Source of the DNA: Clostridia bacterium
GTDB taxonomy: Bacteria > Bacillota > Clostridia > UBA1381
Length of the DNA stretch: 64,000 nt
Assembly (NCBI GenBank): GCA_017935675.1
Contig: JAGBHE010000071.1
Span: 1-64,000, forward strand
Direction: 5' to 3'
Part shown: one piece after another, positions 8,389-18,625 of the stretch
Numbering within the stretch: the first letter of the stretch is position 1
How the letters are laid out: the number at the start of each line of letters is the position of its first letter
Notes under the pieces: model-generated
The model's database searches: none
What the model was told of the DNA's origin: nothing
What the model saw: only the letters and a program-made list of their open reading frames with translations
Made by a program: the position numbers and the translations under genes

Positions 8389-10581
8389 TTATTTCACGCT
8401 GATATTTGCCGTAACAGCATTCATTTCCGGAACGTATCCATTTGACATATCTGACATATTCGACCATGCCATAATCTTAACTGTAAGATTTGACTTATCA
8501 GCCGGAAGCATTAAATTGTTTATTTCAAATTTCCCTCCGGCAGCTGAAATACCCGTAACATCAACCATATTTAATGCATAAAGTGCGCCATTTTCATATA
8601 CAGCTGCTATTGCAGTAGCATTTGAATCAAAATCTCTGTATTTATTGGTAAGAGTCCCCTTTACATTCATCAGAACTGCTTCAGATACACCGTTTGTAGC
8701 CGCTTCGCCGTCTGCGTTAATGTAATGGAGAGTCATATCTTTTGCCATAAACAGCTCCGGAACGGATACTGAGCCTGAAGCTGTATAATATTTATTTTTG
8801 AGATATTCCGAAATACTGTTCTTTTCCTTCGCTGTAAGCTCTCCCTGAACAACTATCATTTCCGCAACGTCCATAAGCAAAGCAGTTCCGTTAGTATCCC
8901 AACGGTTACCTATAGTGTATCCGTAATGAATGTCTGCCTTTGCTTTATCGCCTGTCGTATCCCATGAAACCTTCGGATTTTTATTAAGACCTCTTTTGTC
9001 TTCTTCACCCGTATTTATGTTCGGAATTGAACCTTCTCCGTCTTTAAAATCAATATTCATTGTAGTTGAATCGCTGCCTACGAGAGTTTCCAGCTCAAAA
9101 TCAAGGAAGCCTCTGGTATATCCGTAATATGACGACCCGCCATTGCTGACATCGGTTCTTCCCGGATTCCATGCAAATACTCCGTTTGCCTCATTCGTAT
9201 ACGCAACATCAGGAGTATCTCCGAGACTCTGTCCCTTTGTAGCCGACTGGAAGCCCAGTTCAACACCATCACTGCCATGACGAACGTCTATACCGCCGCA
9301 GCGTCCGAGCTGGCTTCCGTGTCTGGGAAGATAATCGGTTGTATATACGCCTTTGTATGAATAATTATATCCGTCGGGAGCTTCTGCACTGTTAACCTTG
9401 TATGGCTTATATACAAAGTAAATCATTGAGCTTCCTCTGTAAATCTCCGGAAGCTTTACAGAAGCCGCGCTTTGGTTATCTCCCGGGAAATGAACTACTT
9501 TCTTACCGTTAAGTTCATCGGATACTCTTGCTGAAATATTACCCTCTATATCCATATCATTGCCTGCTGCGGATTTATCGTACCATTTTGCAGCGGCAGC
9601 ATCAAAGCTGTCTCCGTCAATCCACAGCGCTATACGGCTGTCGTTTGCAAGCGGCATTTCATTGGGATCAACCTGATCCGGCAGCTTCTGCGTTGAATAA
9701 TCGAGAGGCGCGAACGGGTCATAGCCGCTTCCGTAATACTTTGTATCGAGGTAATTCCTTACCGCAGTCACATCGTCATCACTCATTGTTCCAAGAACAA
9801 CAATTACTTCCGCAACATCCATGTAAGGAGTTGACCAGCTCGATGTATCATAATCATCTCTTGCGCCCAAAACAAATCCTGTATGTTTAAGGAATGCATT
9901 ATCGGCAACGTTGCCTCTGTCCCATTCCCCGCTCTGATTTGCATTGTTTGCGTCTACATACTGGTATTTTGCCTTTACCTTATCTCCGTCCTGTCTTACC
10001 CTGTAGGAATAATTCATAAACTGTCCTGTGGGATATGTGTCATTATCTGAAGACGAAGCTCTGTCACGATTTGCTTCGCCTCCATCCGTATTGTAACAAT
10101 ACGTATCGCTCTTTCCCCAGCGCCAAAGCTGATTTTCGTATGTTCCGTAAGTCTTGCGCGTCACACCGTCTCCCGTACTGTACAGACCTTTATAGTCTTC
10201 CATTTGATTCAGTCTTGTAACCATAAATACAGTACTGTCTCCAATATATTCCTCTTCGTATTTAAGTGTGTAAAATGTCGCATCTCCGATAGAGTCTCTC
10301 AATTTTACAGCCGGATAGCCGTTTATTGCTTCCTCGTCTATTTCGGGAGTCTGTTTGTCACTTGCTGCCGCAACCTTTAAGTCACCGCGATTTCCGTTGT
10401 TTTTCCAGACACCGTTCTTTACGCCGTCCTGCGCCTTTACCCACACTGCAAGTGCCGGATTCTCAGCGCTTAAAATCGAAGTAACATCACTCTCCGCGCT
10501 TGCAGAAAGACCTGCCGGAAATACCGACAAAGACATCGCCGCGCTTAACAGCGCTGCTAACATTTTTTTTGTTTTTGCCAT
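8389..10581 (-). CDS. Secreted protein with two LamG-like domains
   Basis: A protein of 730 residues with a clear signal peptide (about 1-29, cleaved near SASAE). Two concanavalin-like (LamG-type) domains follow, about 40-290 and 310-610. Each begins with LAVWVKA- or IALWIDG-type strands, then a W-x-D/N...GN segment, an NG-x-(P/K) turn, a STVFMV or SMIYFV strand, and ends with a 'DVAEVIVV...YL..KYY' helix. The C-terminal part (about 625-730) is a beta domain ending in VKIMAW, a motif shared with other secreted proteins of this window. No catalytic residues are recognised. It likely binds glycan outside the cell. Related domains occur in the proteins at 13931, 17439 and 18626. AAGGAAGG precedes ATG. 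Confidence 0.7.
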   Translation of the reverse strand: MAKTKKMLAALLSAAMSLSVFPAGLSASAESDVTSILSAENPALAVWVKAQDGVKNGVWKNNGNRGDLKVAAASDKQTPEIDEEAINGYPAVKLRDSIGDATFYTLKYEEEYIGDSTVFMVTRLNQMEDYKGLYSTGDGVTRKTYGTYENQLWRWGKSDTYCYNTDGGEANRDRASSSDNDTYPTGQFMNYSYRVRQDGDKVKAKYQYVDANNANQSGEWDRGNVADNAFLKHTGFVLGARDDYDTSSWSTPYMDVAEVIVVLGTMSDDDVTAVRNYLDTKYYGSGYDPFAPLDYSTQKLPDQVDPNEMPLANDSRIALWIDGDSFDAAAAKWYDKSAAGNDMDIEGNISARVSDELNGKKVVHFPGDNQSAASVKLPEIYRGSSMIYFVYKPYKVNSAEAPDGYNYSYKGVYTTDYLPRHGSQLGRCGGIDVRHGSDGVELGFQSATKGQSLGDTPDVAYTNEANGVFAWNPGRTDVSNGGSSYYGYTRGFLDFELETLVGSDSTTMNIDFKDGEGSIPNINTGEEDKRGLNKNPKVSWDTTGDKAKADIHYGYTIGNRWDTNGTALLMDVAEMIVVQGELTAKEKNSISEYLKNKYYTASGSVSVPELFMAKDMTLHYINADGEAATNGVSEAVLMNVKGTLTNKYRDFDSNATAIAAVYENGALYALNMVDVTGISAAGGKFEINNLMLPADKSNLTVKIMAWSNMSDMSNGYVPEMNAVTANISVK

Positions 10582-10634
10582 TTTTTATTCCTTCCTTCTT
10601 TTAATTTTAATTTTAAGAAATATAAAATATTTCT

Positions 10635-11213
10635 TTAATTACTGCTTTTTTCTTTCAGTGCAAAACCACTTCCGCTATTTTCCACATCAAAAACATCCGT
10701 AAGATTTTTGTATAAGATAGAGCTGTTCATTTCCTCCGTCCAATACTCTGAAAAAGCCTTATTGAGAACTTCCGGCACAGCGCCGAATTCAAATTTGTAG
10801 GCTAAAATCTGTTCAACCGTTGTTTTTGTCTGCCCGGACAGCTTATCATAAATCGAGTCACTGACAATACTGTCATTCCACGAATTAGCCACAGCCTCAA
10901 GAACCAGTTCAAATTCCTGTCCGTTCCCGGCAGGGTCTGCAAGAATTTCATTGCTTTCAAGCTTTAATTTTGATATACTTTTCGATGTCACCGAAACCGA
11001 ATATTCCTCTCCGTTCCACTCCACATCCGCGCCCAGCGCTTCCGATACCGCTCTCAACGGAATGTATGTTTTTCCGTCATCAATATACGCGCCGCTGTCT
11101 GCAAGTTCGCTGCCGTTCACGAAAATCCGCAGCTGATTCTGAGCCGTTGCCGCTCCGGCAGCTATGATAGCCCCGACTGCAATTCCGGCTGCAAATGTTC
11201 TGACTTTACTCAT
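10635..11213 (-). CDS. Secreted protein with copper-amine-oxidase-N-like domain
   Basis: A protein of about 192 residues with a signal peptide or N-terminal anchor (FAAGIAVGAIIAAGAATA) followed by one stalk domain of the copper amine oxidase N-terminal type: IFVNGSELADSG, then GKTYIPLRAVSEALGADVEW. The rest is helical and unrecognised. The open frame reaches 11246, overlapping the upstream stop codon, but GAGG 9 bases before the ATG at 11213 and the position of the signal peptide favour this start. Such domains occur in Clostridia surface proteins, probably for wall or protein contacts, and have no oxidase activity. It follows the SLH pair and may be part of that assembly. Confidence 0.7.
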   Translation of the reverse strand: MSKVRTFAAGIAVGAIIAAGAATAQNQLRIFVNGSELADSGAYIDDGKTYIPLRAVSEALGADVEWNGEEYSVSVTSKSISKLKLESNEILADPAGNGQEFELVLEAVANSWNDSIVSDSIYDKLSGQTKTTVEQILAYKFEFGAVPEVLNKAFSEYWTEEMNSSILYKNLTDVFDVENSGSGFALKEKSSN

Positions 11214-11245
11214 CTTATCAAACCTCATTTCTTCCGCAGATACCA

Positions 11246-13915
11246 TTACTTTAAATTTTTATATACAACCACTTCATGAACTCTTGTTTCTCTTATTCTT
11301 ATTGCCACCTGGTCATCAACGCTTATTTCCGTTTTCTGTCCCGGATAAACCTCCTTATTCTCAAGATCACATATAGTAATTGTTGCACTGCCAAGATCGT
11401 AAGTATATTGCTTACCGTCATCAACAATAATGTAATTTCCGTCGCTGCTTACACTCTTGACCTGTCCCGAAATAAGCGAACGCCAATTCTGACGGTAATC
11501 ATCCGACGTTCCGCTCTTAACAAATCCCTGAGAAGGCGTGTACCAGCGTCTGATAAAGTTTACGTTTCCCTCTGCGTCTTCACCAACCTGAACTACCGTT
11601 CCAAATTCCAAATCATCCGGCCCGATACTGTATGGTTCATTAATTACCGTAAAGTCTTCCACGAGACTCTTCGTAACCTTTTCTCCATTCTGCAAGCCGT
11701 AAAGTGCGCTTTCGGCTTCCTCATCCTCGTTAAGAATGAATTTGAAATTATCATGGATATAGAACGACGACTTTTTCAAGGTATCATCATCGCCCTCCGA
11801 ACCTGACGCTCCGGATTTATTCACAATAATATATTCGGGAACATTATATAAACTTTCATTATATGTAATAATGTCATATGACTGGTCGTATCCGAATGAC
11901 ATACCGTCCCTTGACTCATATATTTTTGTAAGACTCGCATCATCTTTCGGAACAACAATTACGCGCGTTCTTGAATTCGGATACACTTTACCCGAGAATG
12001 AACCTGCTCCTCTGTAAGGTAAATCATCATTTTCCGTACATTTTCTGAACGTATCGTTCGCCTCCGCCTGACTGCGAGCTTTAATATCTGTTTTATCTGT
12101 CATATCTACAGCTGTTTCAAGCTTCGCGATACAGCCGGCACCGTTAAGACGGATTCTGAGAAGCTGCGGTTTGATTATGTATTTATTCCCTATGTCAGAC
12201 GTTTCAACAGCGGTTACAAAATTATCGTCCTTTCTAAGCACATCGGGCAGTTTATCCCTCGTTTCATTTATCGTTACCCTTTCGGCAAACTGCAAATCAA
12301 CAAATCCCTTATCCCATATATATCCTCTAAGCGTTACAACAACGGGATCTGCTTCCTCGTCAACCATTAATTTTGTCGCATAAATATATTCATACTGCGA
12401 TATTTCGCGGAAGCCTCCAATCTTGCCGTCAATATCCAAAAGCAATATACCCGCTCTTCCGCTTAAAAGCTCAGGAGCGTATTTCGTCTCCTTTGAGACT
12501 TCGAGATAATCTCTTGAGATTTCATATTGAATTCCGCTTACCTCAACCTCGTCATCACATACTGATGTAATCTGACCGCCGACCGGCTCAATTGTTACGT
12601 CTATATCCAGTAAATTTCTGCCGCTTTCATCCGGTCTGGATGCGACAATATTCAAAACATCCCATTTCTGAAGCTTATCGGGTGTAACAACTTCACCTTC
12701 ACGCACAATGCGCACGCTTGTCTCCTCAGTATTATATTCAATATTTCTATATGATGCATATGCATCTACAAGTGTAGCTTTACCGTCAAATTCTTTATAA
12801 GAATCAAATATGATTGATTTATATTCTTTAATATACACAATATCATATTCACCGTCATCCTCGGTGTCGATAAGCGTTATATTTCCGGAGTTTATCTTTA
12901 AATCCTCAGCTGTATACTGCAAATACGATTTTCCGTTGTAAATGACTGTCGCTACAGGCGAAATCCTCACATACCGCGATTTTGAACCTTTATTTTCGGG
13001 ATAATAGTATATTTTGTACCTCTCTGTTGCATCTATCTCGTCAGCTTTTATTACAACCGTTTGCTGCCTTTTATCTTCTGCTTCTATATATACCAGCGTG
13101 CCTACCGATAACGGCTCCTCACGGTAAAAATAGTTGACGCTCTGCCCAATATAATCGGAAGGAGTATATTCTCCGTTATTCATCACATCATCATTAATTT
13201 TTACCATATTAACGTCGATTGTGCTTGCGCCGGTAACAGAAGTTATCCCGTCGTCGATTACAACACCCGTACCTGAATATATGTCCTGCCACTTCGTAAG
13301 AAGCGTTTCCGACCGGCTCGGTTCAAGCGAATATTCAAGAATATCACGCGCTGTATTTACTTTTAAAGCGTTTGATACTATAACCGCCATATCCTTTTCC
13401 CGCAGATTTCCGTTAATTACCGCCGAAGACCCTTTCAGCAGTTTTAACGCGTCCGCGCAAACCATATAGCCTTTCGGATAACCGCCCGAAGCTGATGCAT
13501 ATCTGTCATAACCGAGAAGTTTTACCAAATACGTTATAAGCTGTTCCGTTTTTGCCGGTGAGTCAGGCTCAAAAATTCTTTCTCCCGTTCCCGATACAAC
13601 ACCGGTTTGGTATAAGAAGTCTACAATATCCGAAATTTCGGGGTTGCTGACATCATCGAAAAAGTCAGATATACCCTCTTCATTGACCGCCGTTTCATAA
13701 CTGATAATATGTCCTATAATTTCAATCAAATCACTTCGTGTTATTTCCCTGTTCGTATCTGTCCTGTCAGATTCGTATATGTTCAGTGCTTCCAGAAAAT
13801 CATATGCCCGTACTGTTTCAATGGAAAACTCCGTATCATTCTTTGCATAAACTCCGGCCGCCGATGACAGCAAGCCGATGACAGCAAGCGCAAATACGAC
13901 AATTCTTTGCTTCAT
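11246..13915 (-). CDS. SLH surface protein, N-terminally anchored partner
   Basis: A protein of 889 residues with a signal peptide (about 1-24). Degenerate SLH repeats occupy about 25-200: one repeat ends FDDVSNPEISDIVDFLYQTG, the next begins GTGERIFEPDSPAKTEQL. A long beta-rich region fills the rest and includes a VIYNGKSYLQY segment and an acidic ITLIDTEDDGEYD segment. The protein at 43602-46178 has the same plan and the same landmark segments (VIYNGIACPDY, YIDNGSDYD), so the two are paralogs. SLH repeats bind pyruvylated secondary wall polymer, placing the protein in the S-layer. It lies 15 bases after the C-terminally SLH-anchored protein; the two are probably made together. No enzyme motif seen. 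Confidence 0.75.
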   Translation of the reverse strand: MKQRIVVFALAVIGLLSSAAGVYAKNDTEFSIETVRAYDFLEALNIYESDRTDTNREITRSDLIEIIGHIISYETAVNEEGISDFFDDVSNPEISDIVDFLYQTGVVSGTGERIFEPDSPAKTEQLITYLVKLLGYDRYASASGGYPKGYMVCADALKLLKGSSAVINGNLREKDMAVIVSNALKVNTARDILEYSLEPSRSETLLTKWQDIYSGTGVVIDDGITSVTGASTIDVNMVKINDDVMNNGEYTPSDYIGQSVNYFYREEPLSVGTLVYIEAEDKRQQTVVIKADEIDATERYKIYYYPENKGSKSRYVRISPVATVIYNGKSYLQYTAEDLKINSGNITLIDTEDDGEYDIVYIKEYKSIIFDSYKEFDGKATLVDAYASYRNIEYNTEETSVRIVREGEVVTPDKLQKWDVLNIVASRPDESGRNLLDIDVTIEPVGGQITSVCDDEVEVSGIQYEISRDYLEVSKETKYAPELLSGRAGILLLDIDGKIGGFREISQYEYIYATKLMVDEEADPVVVTLRGYIWDKGFVDLQFAERVTINETRDKLPDVLRKDDNFVTAVETSDIGNKYIIKPQLLRIRLNGAGCIAKLETAVDMTDKTDIKARSQAEANDTFRKCTENDDLPYRGAGSFSGKVYPNSRTRVIVVPKDDASLTKIYESRDGMSFGYDQSYDIITYNESLYNVPEYIIVNKSGASGSEGDDDTLKKSSFYIHDNFKFILNEDEEAESALYGLQNGEKVTKSLVEDFTVINEPYSIGPDDLEFGTVVQVGEDAEGNVNFIRRWYTPSQGFVKSGTSDDYRQNWRSLISGQVKSVSSDGNYIIVDDGKQYTYDLGSATITICDLENKEVYPGQKTEISVDDQVAIRIRETRVHEVVVYKNLK

Positions 13916-13930
13916 AATAGTTTTCCTCCC

Positions 13931-16900
13931 TTACATCTTCTTTAAAACAGAGTATATTACCTTTGCCGCTTCAGCTCTTGTCGCAAATCCAAGCGGATCA
14001 AATATTCCTCCGTCTCTTCCGTTTATAATTCCGGCGCGCTGCATTACACGTATACTTTCCTCCGCATATCCCGGTATAAGCTCCGAATCTGCAAACTCTG
14101 CCGCATCATTCACTTCGTCAAGCTTCATTCCGAGAGCTGTGACTGCTCTTTCACACATTACAGCCATTTGCGCACGTGTAATCTGACGGCCTATTCCAAA
14201 TTCTGTTTCGCTTATTCCATTTACAATACCGCTCTTAACAGCCGCCGCAATATACGGATAATACCACTGCGATTTATCACAATCATCAAATTCACATTCG
14301 CCCTCCGGGCTGATATTGCATGCCGCTGTAAGCATTTTCACAAATTCTTCCCTTGTAACAGTATCCATAGGATAGAATTCCGATTCTGTTTTTCCATTCA
14401 CGATATTTTTAGCTTTCAGCACATTAATTGCTTCCTGTGCCCATACCACATTCTGCAAATCCGTAAATCCCGCAAAAGTATCGGACGATGTATCGTTCTG
14501 CGGATTTAATCCAAGGACTGACGGCGCTGATACAGAGTTCTTTCCGCCGCCACCGGCTCCTCCGCCGCCGGCAGATACTTTATTCAATGAATTTCTGTAG
14601 CTTATTACCGCATTATCCATTAAATCGCATAAAGCATTTGCTGTATAAATTTTACTTTTACTGATTTGAGTTATAATGTACTTATTTATACTTTGCTTTT
14701 CATTTGCCGAAACCGTTTTATAATAGCTGTACTGAGCCGAAGCACTCATCAACGCTTCATTGTCCGATATAAGTTCCGAAAAATCAACATAGTTTGAATT
14801 ATTAATATTGTAGAATATATCCGCTTTCGCATAAACTGCATTATAACTATCCATGCTTGAATACGGCATATTTGCGAAAACATAATTCGAGATAAATCCG
14901 TTTCTCTCAGTGCCTTCCGGCTTATATCCCAGTTCCTGAGGATATTTTTCAAGAGTTTTTAATGTATCCGCCGCCGAAGCCGAACTGTTAAGCTCTATAA
15001 TCGGATATGATTTCTGCATCTGTGCCGCAAATTCTGCTATTGCGTTCTCACCGCTGCCGGATATTCCGGATGCCGCGCGAAGTAAATTGGATATATAATC
15101 CTCTTTCCCCTTTGTATCCAGCATATCATACACGTCTATTTGTATTCCCAGAGAATTGAGTGCATTTCTTTTATCAGAACCTTCTTTAAGCATTTCTGAC
15201 ACTGATGACTGTGTTGCTGTTTTAAGAGAATTAAATATCTGTTCTCTCAATGTTTTTCCGGCATATCCAAAATCTTTTATATCAGCTCTTTTGCTTAATT
15301 CCCCTCCGACCAGCAAATACATTTTTTTATTTATAACAGAGCCGTTTTTATCTGAATCGGGGAGTTTAAAGGTGTATGTAAAATCTCCGCTTTCATCTGT
15401 TTCGGTCATTCCGGCATTATATATATTGTCAGAAGTTATATTTTCCGCAGTATCCGCAGTTACAAGCAATACCTTTTTATTGCTTCCCGACGGTAAATTT
15501 CCGCTTACCTGCACAGTATCATTCATTACCGTGACACCGCCGATACCGATTTTTTCCGTTCCTTCCGCGTCTGAAATATATCCGTCAAAATCCGAAACCG
15601 CCATAGGCGTCATACTCTCAAAATCCTTAAACAATATAGCTTTTGCTTCCGGTGCTTCTCCCGACCACGCAACACTGTTTCGTACACTTGTTCCGCTTAA
15701 AGAACCTAATTCTTTAATATCCGACAACAGATACATATCGGCTATTTCTCCGCTGCCGACTATCTGTATCAGTTCGGCATCATCTACCTGCTTTGACGAA
15801 CCGTTTGTAATATTTGAACGTACTATGAGATTTTCACCGCTCACCGCCGCAAATGCCGAGACATTATATTTACTCTTTACTAAATATTTGTCATTAAGGT
15901 AGCCTCTTACCCTGTTTATTTCCGAATCTGTCAGTGCTCTGCGGTAAACAATCACCTCACATACATTTATATCCGAAAAGTTCTTGTTTCCCGTTCCTCT
16001 TCCGCCTATGACATAGCCGTAATGTGTGTTATACGCACAGGAACCGTTTGATGTTGAATATGCTGCCGACGAAGCCGAAGTATCATAGTATGTATCTATA
16101 ATACTTTTGTTCCAAACGCCTTCACGCTTTTCTTCATTTACCCTCATACCCGCAATATGAAATGACGAAGTATTCGGAGCCGTTCCGCCGTACCATACCG
16201 TACTCTCACTGCTTCCGAGACCGCTGTTTGAAGCAGCCACAACCATGCCGTCTTTTACCTGCAAATCTATGTCGCTTTCCTGAGCCCCCTCTGTGCTTGT
16301 TGTAAAAATACCTCCGTTTTTGGATGCCGAATTCAGCTTTGATACAATAAATACCGTGCTCTCTCCGCTGTACTTTTCTGTAGCTTTTGTTTTCATTGCA
16401 GCATTCTTAAATGCCAGCGACATATGACCGTTTACAGAATTTTCTTCTATTTGAGGACTGTTGGAATCTGAAATCGACTGTAAATCATTTCCTTTTCCTG
16501 ATTTGTCCTTCCATGTACTTACCCTGCCCTGCTCGTCAGCCTGTATATCCGAATAATCCGCTTCGCTCCACAGGAAAAGCCCATATCTCGGAATATCCTC
16601 CGAATACGGAATAACAGTTGATTTTAAGGTAATATTACCGTCATATTCATCAATTTTACCCGTAAATGTTATTTCATTTCCCAGAGTAGTATCTACGCTG
16701 TCAGGATTGGGTGTCCAATTTACTTTCAGCGCTTTGCTTTTGTTGTTTGAAAGAGATACCGTGACATATTCGGGCAGAACAATACTGCCGCCTTCTTCAA
16801 CTTCAACATCGGCAAGCTTTGTTAAAATCTTTTCTATTTTTACGGGTCTTACATATACAAAAACATTAAATGTTCTCTCCGTACCATACATATCCGTAAT

Positions 16901-17422
16901 TTTACCGGTTGCCGTATAATTTCCGGCTTTATTCGTATTCAGTTCGTTTTCCCATATATATGACGGATTTTCAAACACAGCCTCCGAATTTTCATACTCC
17001 GCGGTAATTTTATCCGGCAATGTCAAATCGGAATATTGGTCTATACTGTAGCTCAAATCATCTATTCCGACAAATTCACCAACAGAAGTAACATTAAATT
17101 GTCTCACCGAAGTTGTCGTTCCAAAACCTGCTACGGCTGTATAAACACCCGCGCCCCATGAAAAAGGAATAACAATCTTTTTAACGAAATTACCGTTATT
17201 CACCGGCAGAACATCCGTCATTACAGCTTCGCCGTTCGGATTTTTCAGATACAGAATCACGTAATAATTTGCTCCCTGCGCTGTGCCGTTCACAATAATA
17301 CTTTCGCCCTGCTGCACATCAGAAATTTCATCTAAATTACATTCAGCTGCCAATACAGGAGTCTGTATAAACACGCCTGCAACAAGCATCATAGCCAAAA
17401 ACAAAGAAATTATCTTTTTCAC
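13931..17422 (-). CDS. SLH-anchored surface protein with Ig-like and LamG-like domains
   Basis: A protein of 1163 residues. It has a signal peptide (about 1-25), two or three Ig-like beta domains (to about 280, Big_4-like), a LamG-like domain (about 283-520, opening YGLFLWSEADYSDI with WKDKSGKGND), further beta domains, an alpha-helical region (about 720-960) with a 'KYP' motif, and a glycine linker (AGGGGAGGGG). Three C-terminal SLH repeats (about 985-1163) follow, with FDDCDKSQWYYPYIAAAVKSG and NGRDGGIFDPLGFATRAEAA as landmarks. Translation starts at GTG, 7 bases after AGGGG. The LamG-like module is the same type as in the three secreted proteins of this locus, so the protein probably holds the same glycan at the cell surface. 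Confidence 0.8.
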   Translation of the reverse strand: MKKIISLFLAMMLVAGVFIQTPVLAAECNLDEISDVQQGESIIVNGTAQGANYYVILYLKNPNGEAVMTDVLPVNNGNFVKKIVIPFSWGAGVYTAVAGFGTTTSVRQFNVTSVGEFVGIDDLSYSIDQYSDLTLPDKITAEYENSEAVFENPSYIWENELNTNKAGNYTATGKITDMYGTERTFNVFVYVRPVKIEKILTKLADVEVEEGGSIVLPEYVTVSLSNNKSKALKVNWTPNPDSVDTTLGNEITFTGKIDEYDGNITLKSTVIPYSEDIPRYGLFLWSEADYSDIQADEQGRVSTWKDKSGKGNDLQSISDSNSPQIEENSVNGHMSLAFKNAAMKTKATEKYSGESTVFIVSKLNSASKNGGIFTTSTEGAQESDIDLQVKDGMVVAASNSGLGSSESTVWYGGTAPNTSSFHIAGMRVNEEKREGVWNKSIIDTYYDTSASSAAYSTSNGSCAYNTHYGYVIGGRGTGNKNFSDINVCEVIVYRRALTDSEINRVRGYLNDKYLVKSKYNVSAFAAVSGENLIVRSNITNGSSKQVDDAELIQIVGSGEIADMYLLSDIKELGSLSGTSVRNSVAWSGEAPEAKAILFKDFESMTPMAVSDFDGYISDAEGTEKIGIGGVTVMNDTVQVSGNLPSGSNKKVLLVTADTAENITSDNIYNAGMTETDESGDFTYTFKLPDSDKNGSVINKKMYLLVGGELSKRADIKDFGYAGKTLREQIFNSLKTATQSSVSEMLKEGSDKRNALNSLGIQIDVYDMLDTKGKEDYISNLLRAASGISGSGENAIAEFAAQMQKSYPIIELNSSASAADTLKTLEKYPQELGYKPEGTERNGFISNYVFANMPYSSMDSYNAVYAKADIFYNINNSNYVDFSELISDNEALMSASAQYSYYKTVSANEKQSINKYIITQISKSKIYTANALCDLMDNAVISYRNSLNKVSAGGGGAGGGGKNSVSAPSVLGLNPQNDTSSDTFAGFTDLQNVVWAQEAINVLKAKNIVNGKTESEFYPMDTVTREEFVKMLTAACNISPEGECEFDDCDKSQWYYPYIAAAVKSGIVNGISETEFGIGRQITRAQMAVMCERAVTALGMKLDEVNDAAEFADSELIPGYAEESIRVMQRAGIINGRDGGIFDPLGFATRAEAAKVIYSVLKKM

Positions 17423-17438
17423 ACTAACACCCCTCTGA

Positions 17439-18605
17439 TTACCTTTCTATCGGATGCGCAATATTTAAGCCGATATTGTTTTCATCGGCCGCTCCGAATG
17501 CGGATAATGCCATAATAGTTGAATACAATGATTTATCAAAAGTAAAAGTCAACTCGTCGGTAGATTTTTTTACAATCATTCCCTTTGGCATTGTTCTTGC
17601 TTTATCTTCATAAAGCTGAGCTATAACATAATAATCACTGTCAAATACAGAACCTTCAATCTGATTCATGCTGACTGTAACATTTGATTCGCTTTCGCCG
17701 TCATTTCTTTCGGCGTCTATCTCAAACTCAATTCCGTCTGTCGGAGGAAAAGGCTTAAAATATTTTTCCGAAAGGTATTCTGAAACCTCAAGAATTTCGC
17801 TTTCTGACAATGCTCTTGTAAACATTATTGCTTCCGCATACTCACTTTCAGGTGTCGTTCCGCTGAAATCCCATCTCGCTCCCAACGACAAGCCCACATA
17901 TGTATTAAACATACCTACACTCAATCCGTTGTTTCTGTTTGTCGAATTAACCATTCTCTTTAAGGAAGTCTTATCCGACGCTTTATCGTAAGAACCGTAA
18001 TACGATCTGAAATTTGTCGATTTCCATACTCCGTCCGTATAATTACCCCATTCTGTAATTATAAAGTTATGATATTTTCCGAATAGATCTCCATCGCTTT
18101 TATTAAATAAATAATCCTTATTAATGTCGCTTGAATTTGCATTAAGCGAGCCTGTTTCTATCTGATTGTTAAGAAAATATGCTTCAAACGTATTGAGAAC
18201 TTTCTTCTTATTGGGTGTGTTCGTTGAGAACAGCCCTTTATATTCTCCGTACTGTTTCATATTTGCAACAATAAACACAGTCGAATCGCCGACATATGTT
18301 TCCGGAAAATCTACAGAAAAACACTGCTCTGTAGATGCCTGTGTCAGTTCCATTGCCGGTCTTTGATTTACCGCGCGGTCTTTAACCTTAGGCGCTCCGT
18401 AAACGGTCATGTGATTTCCGTTTCCCGATTTATCCCTCCACACAAGCTTTTCATCAATTCTCTCAATTCCAGTATCCGCGCTTACCCATACATACGGCCC
18501 GTTTTCGGGGTCTGTAAGTATCGACGGGACTTCTATATCCTCTGCGTGCGCATATATTCCGCAAAACATGCATATAAAGCATATTGACACTATCTTCTTA
18601 ATCAT
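17439..18605 (-). CDS. Secreted LamG-like domain protein
   Basis: A protein of about 388 residues with a signal peptide (IVSICFICMFCGIYAHA) and one LamG-like domain (about 30-290). Landmarks are VWVSADTGIE, WRDKSGNGNHMT, DSTVFIVANM, and SEYAEAIMFTRALSESEI near the end, followed by a roughly 90-residue beta domain. The frame opens at a TTG (18614) that abuts AAGGA; ATG at 18605 has 9-base spacing and is preferred. It is about 60% alike by eye in the best stretch to the first half of the next upstream protein, pointing to tandem duplication. No catalytic residues seen; glycan binding is the likely role. Confidence 0.68.
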   Translation of the reverse strand: MIKKIVSICFICMFCGIYAHAEDIEVPSILTDPENGPYVWVSADTGIERIDEKLVWRDKSGNGNHMTVYGAPKVKDRAVNQRPAMELTQASTEQCFSVDFPETYVGDSTVFIVANMKQYGEYKGLFSTNTPNKKKVLNTFEAYFLNNQIETGSLNANSSDINKDYLFNKSDGDLFGKYHNFIITEWGNYTDGVWKSTNFRSYYGSYDKASDKTSLKRMVNSTNRNNGLSVGMFNTYVGLSLGARWDFSGTTPESEYAEAIMFTRALSESEILEVSEYLSEKYFKPFPPTDGIEFEIDAERNDGESESNVTVSMNQIEGSVFDSDYYVIAQLYEDKARTMPKGMIVKKSTDELTFTFDKSLYSTIMALSAFGAADENNIGLNIAHPIER

Positions 18606-18625
18606 ATCTTTCAATCCTTTCCACC

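Noticed and set aside
11276..11806. 176-codon open frame on the plus strand
   Set aside because: Fully antisense to the well-supported SLH protein gene; no family features.
15156..15902. 248-codon open frame on the plus strand
   Set aside because: It lies wholly inside the 1163-residue SLH protein gene on the other strand, has no recognisable motif or good ribosome-binding site, and is a composition shadow.
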